The notes beneath the pieces were generated by a model. The model was not told the DNA's origin. It ran no database searches and worked only from the letters and a program-made list of their open reading frames with translations. From CAYQAJ01 sp964415245 (GTDB lineage: Bacteria > Planctomycetota > Planctomycetia > Pirellulales > Pirellulaceae): a stretch of 14,651 bases of DNA. Positions 14,549 to 14,651 of the stretch are shown here, one piece after another (position 1 is the first letter of the stretch; each line of letters begins with the position of its first letter). The position numbers and the translations under genes were made by a program. The stretch lies in the NCBI GenBank assembly GCA_964415245.1, contig CAYQAJ010000116.1, positions 1-14,651 of the forward strand, written 5' to 3'.

Positions 14549-14651
14549 GCAAGAAACCTTGCCGAGGAGCGCCTAGGCTGCCCGCCGGTATTACCAGCTT
14601 GTTCTTACCCACATTTTTCGCGGGGCGTGAGTTGTGGGTTTGCGTGGCAGC

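Larger units (their letters stand above)
13872..14651. other. 780-bp tail with no convincing gene
   Basis: All open frames are short and give low-information or arginine/serine-rich peptides. Visible content: a GAT/GAA triplet run near 14084-14107, a perfect hairpin at 14151-14175, a 17-bp tandem repeat at 14171-14204, one possible short gene remnant on the minus strand at 14366-14548, and an inverted repeat ACCCACA/TGTGGGT at 14607-14613 and 14633-14639 by the window edge. No second copy of the tRNA 3' end and no integrase was found, so no integration site is called. Confidence 0.6.

Overview
The window is high-GC bacterial chromosome, most likely from a planctomycete of the Pirellulales type. 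This rests on codon use, the kind of lineage-restricted hypothetical proteins, REP-like intergenic hairpins and the mix of strong and absent Shine-Dalgarno sites. The lineage is inference from style and was not tested by a search.

Layout. Bases 2-1252 (+) are the C-terminal part of an error-prone DNA polymerase DnaE2 that enters from the left edge. Facing it on the minus strand is a two-gene arginine catabolism unit: a TIGR00300/LOR-SDH ornithine cyclodeaminase-type gene (3540-2272), then an ArgZ-type arginine dihydrolase (2118-1270). Together they correspond to the two halves of the cyanobacterial fused enzyme AgrE/ArgZ, predicted to run arginine -> ornithine -> proline with ammonia release. 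Two REP-like hairpins lie between them. A plus-strand gene for a disordered acidic/arginine-rich protein follows (3811-4875).

Bases 5045-9547 (+) are an RbsBAC-type sugar ABC importer: lipoprotein binding protein, double-domain ATPase and permease. The ATPase and permease overlap by 4 bp. A small four-helix membrane protein follows, then a group II PLP-dependent decarboxylase (9580-11232), probably in the same transcription unit. Two minus-strand genes come next: a two-helix membrane protein with a HAMP-like segment and no output domain (11766-11269), and an unrecognised soluble protein (12822-12079) with a clear sigma70 promoter. Divergent from the latter is an Ogt-type methylguanine methyltransferase (12999-13604); the two promoters appear to overlap at their -10 elements.

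A tRNA-Arg(ACG) at 13743-13816 has a promoter and a rho-independent terminator. The last ~780 bases hold no convincing gene, only a 17-bp tandem repeat, hairpins, a GAT/GAA triplet run and one possible short gene remnant. I found no CRISPR array, transposase or recognisable defence system. The most interesting item is the split, order-swapped AgrE-like pair.
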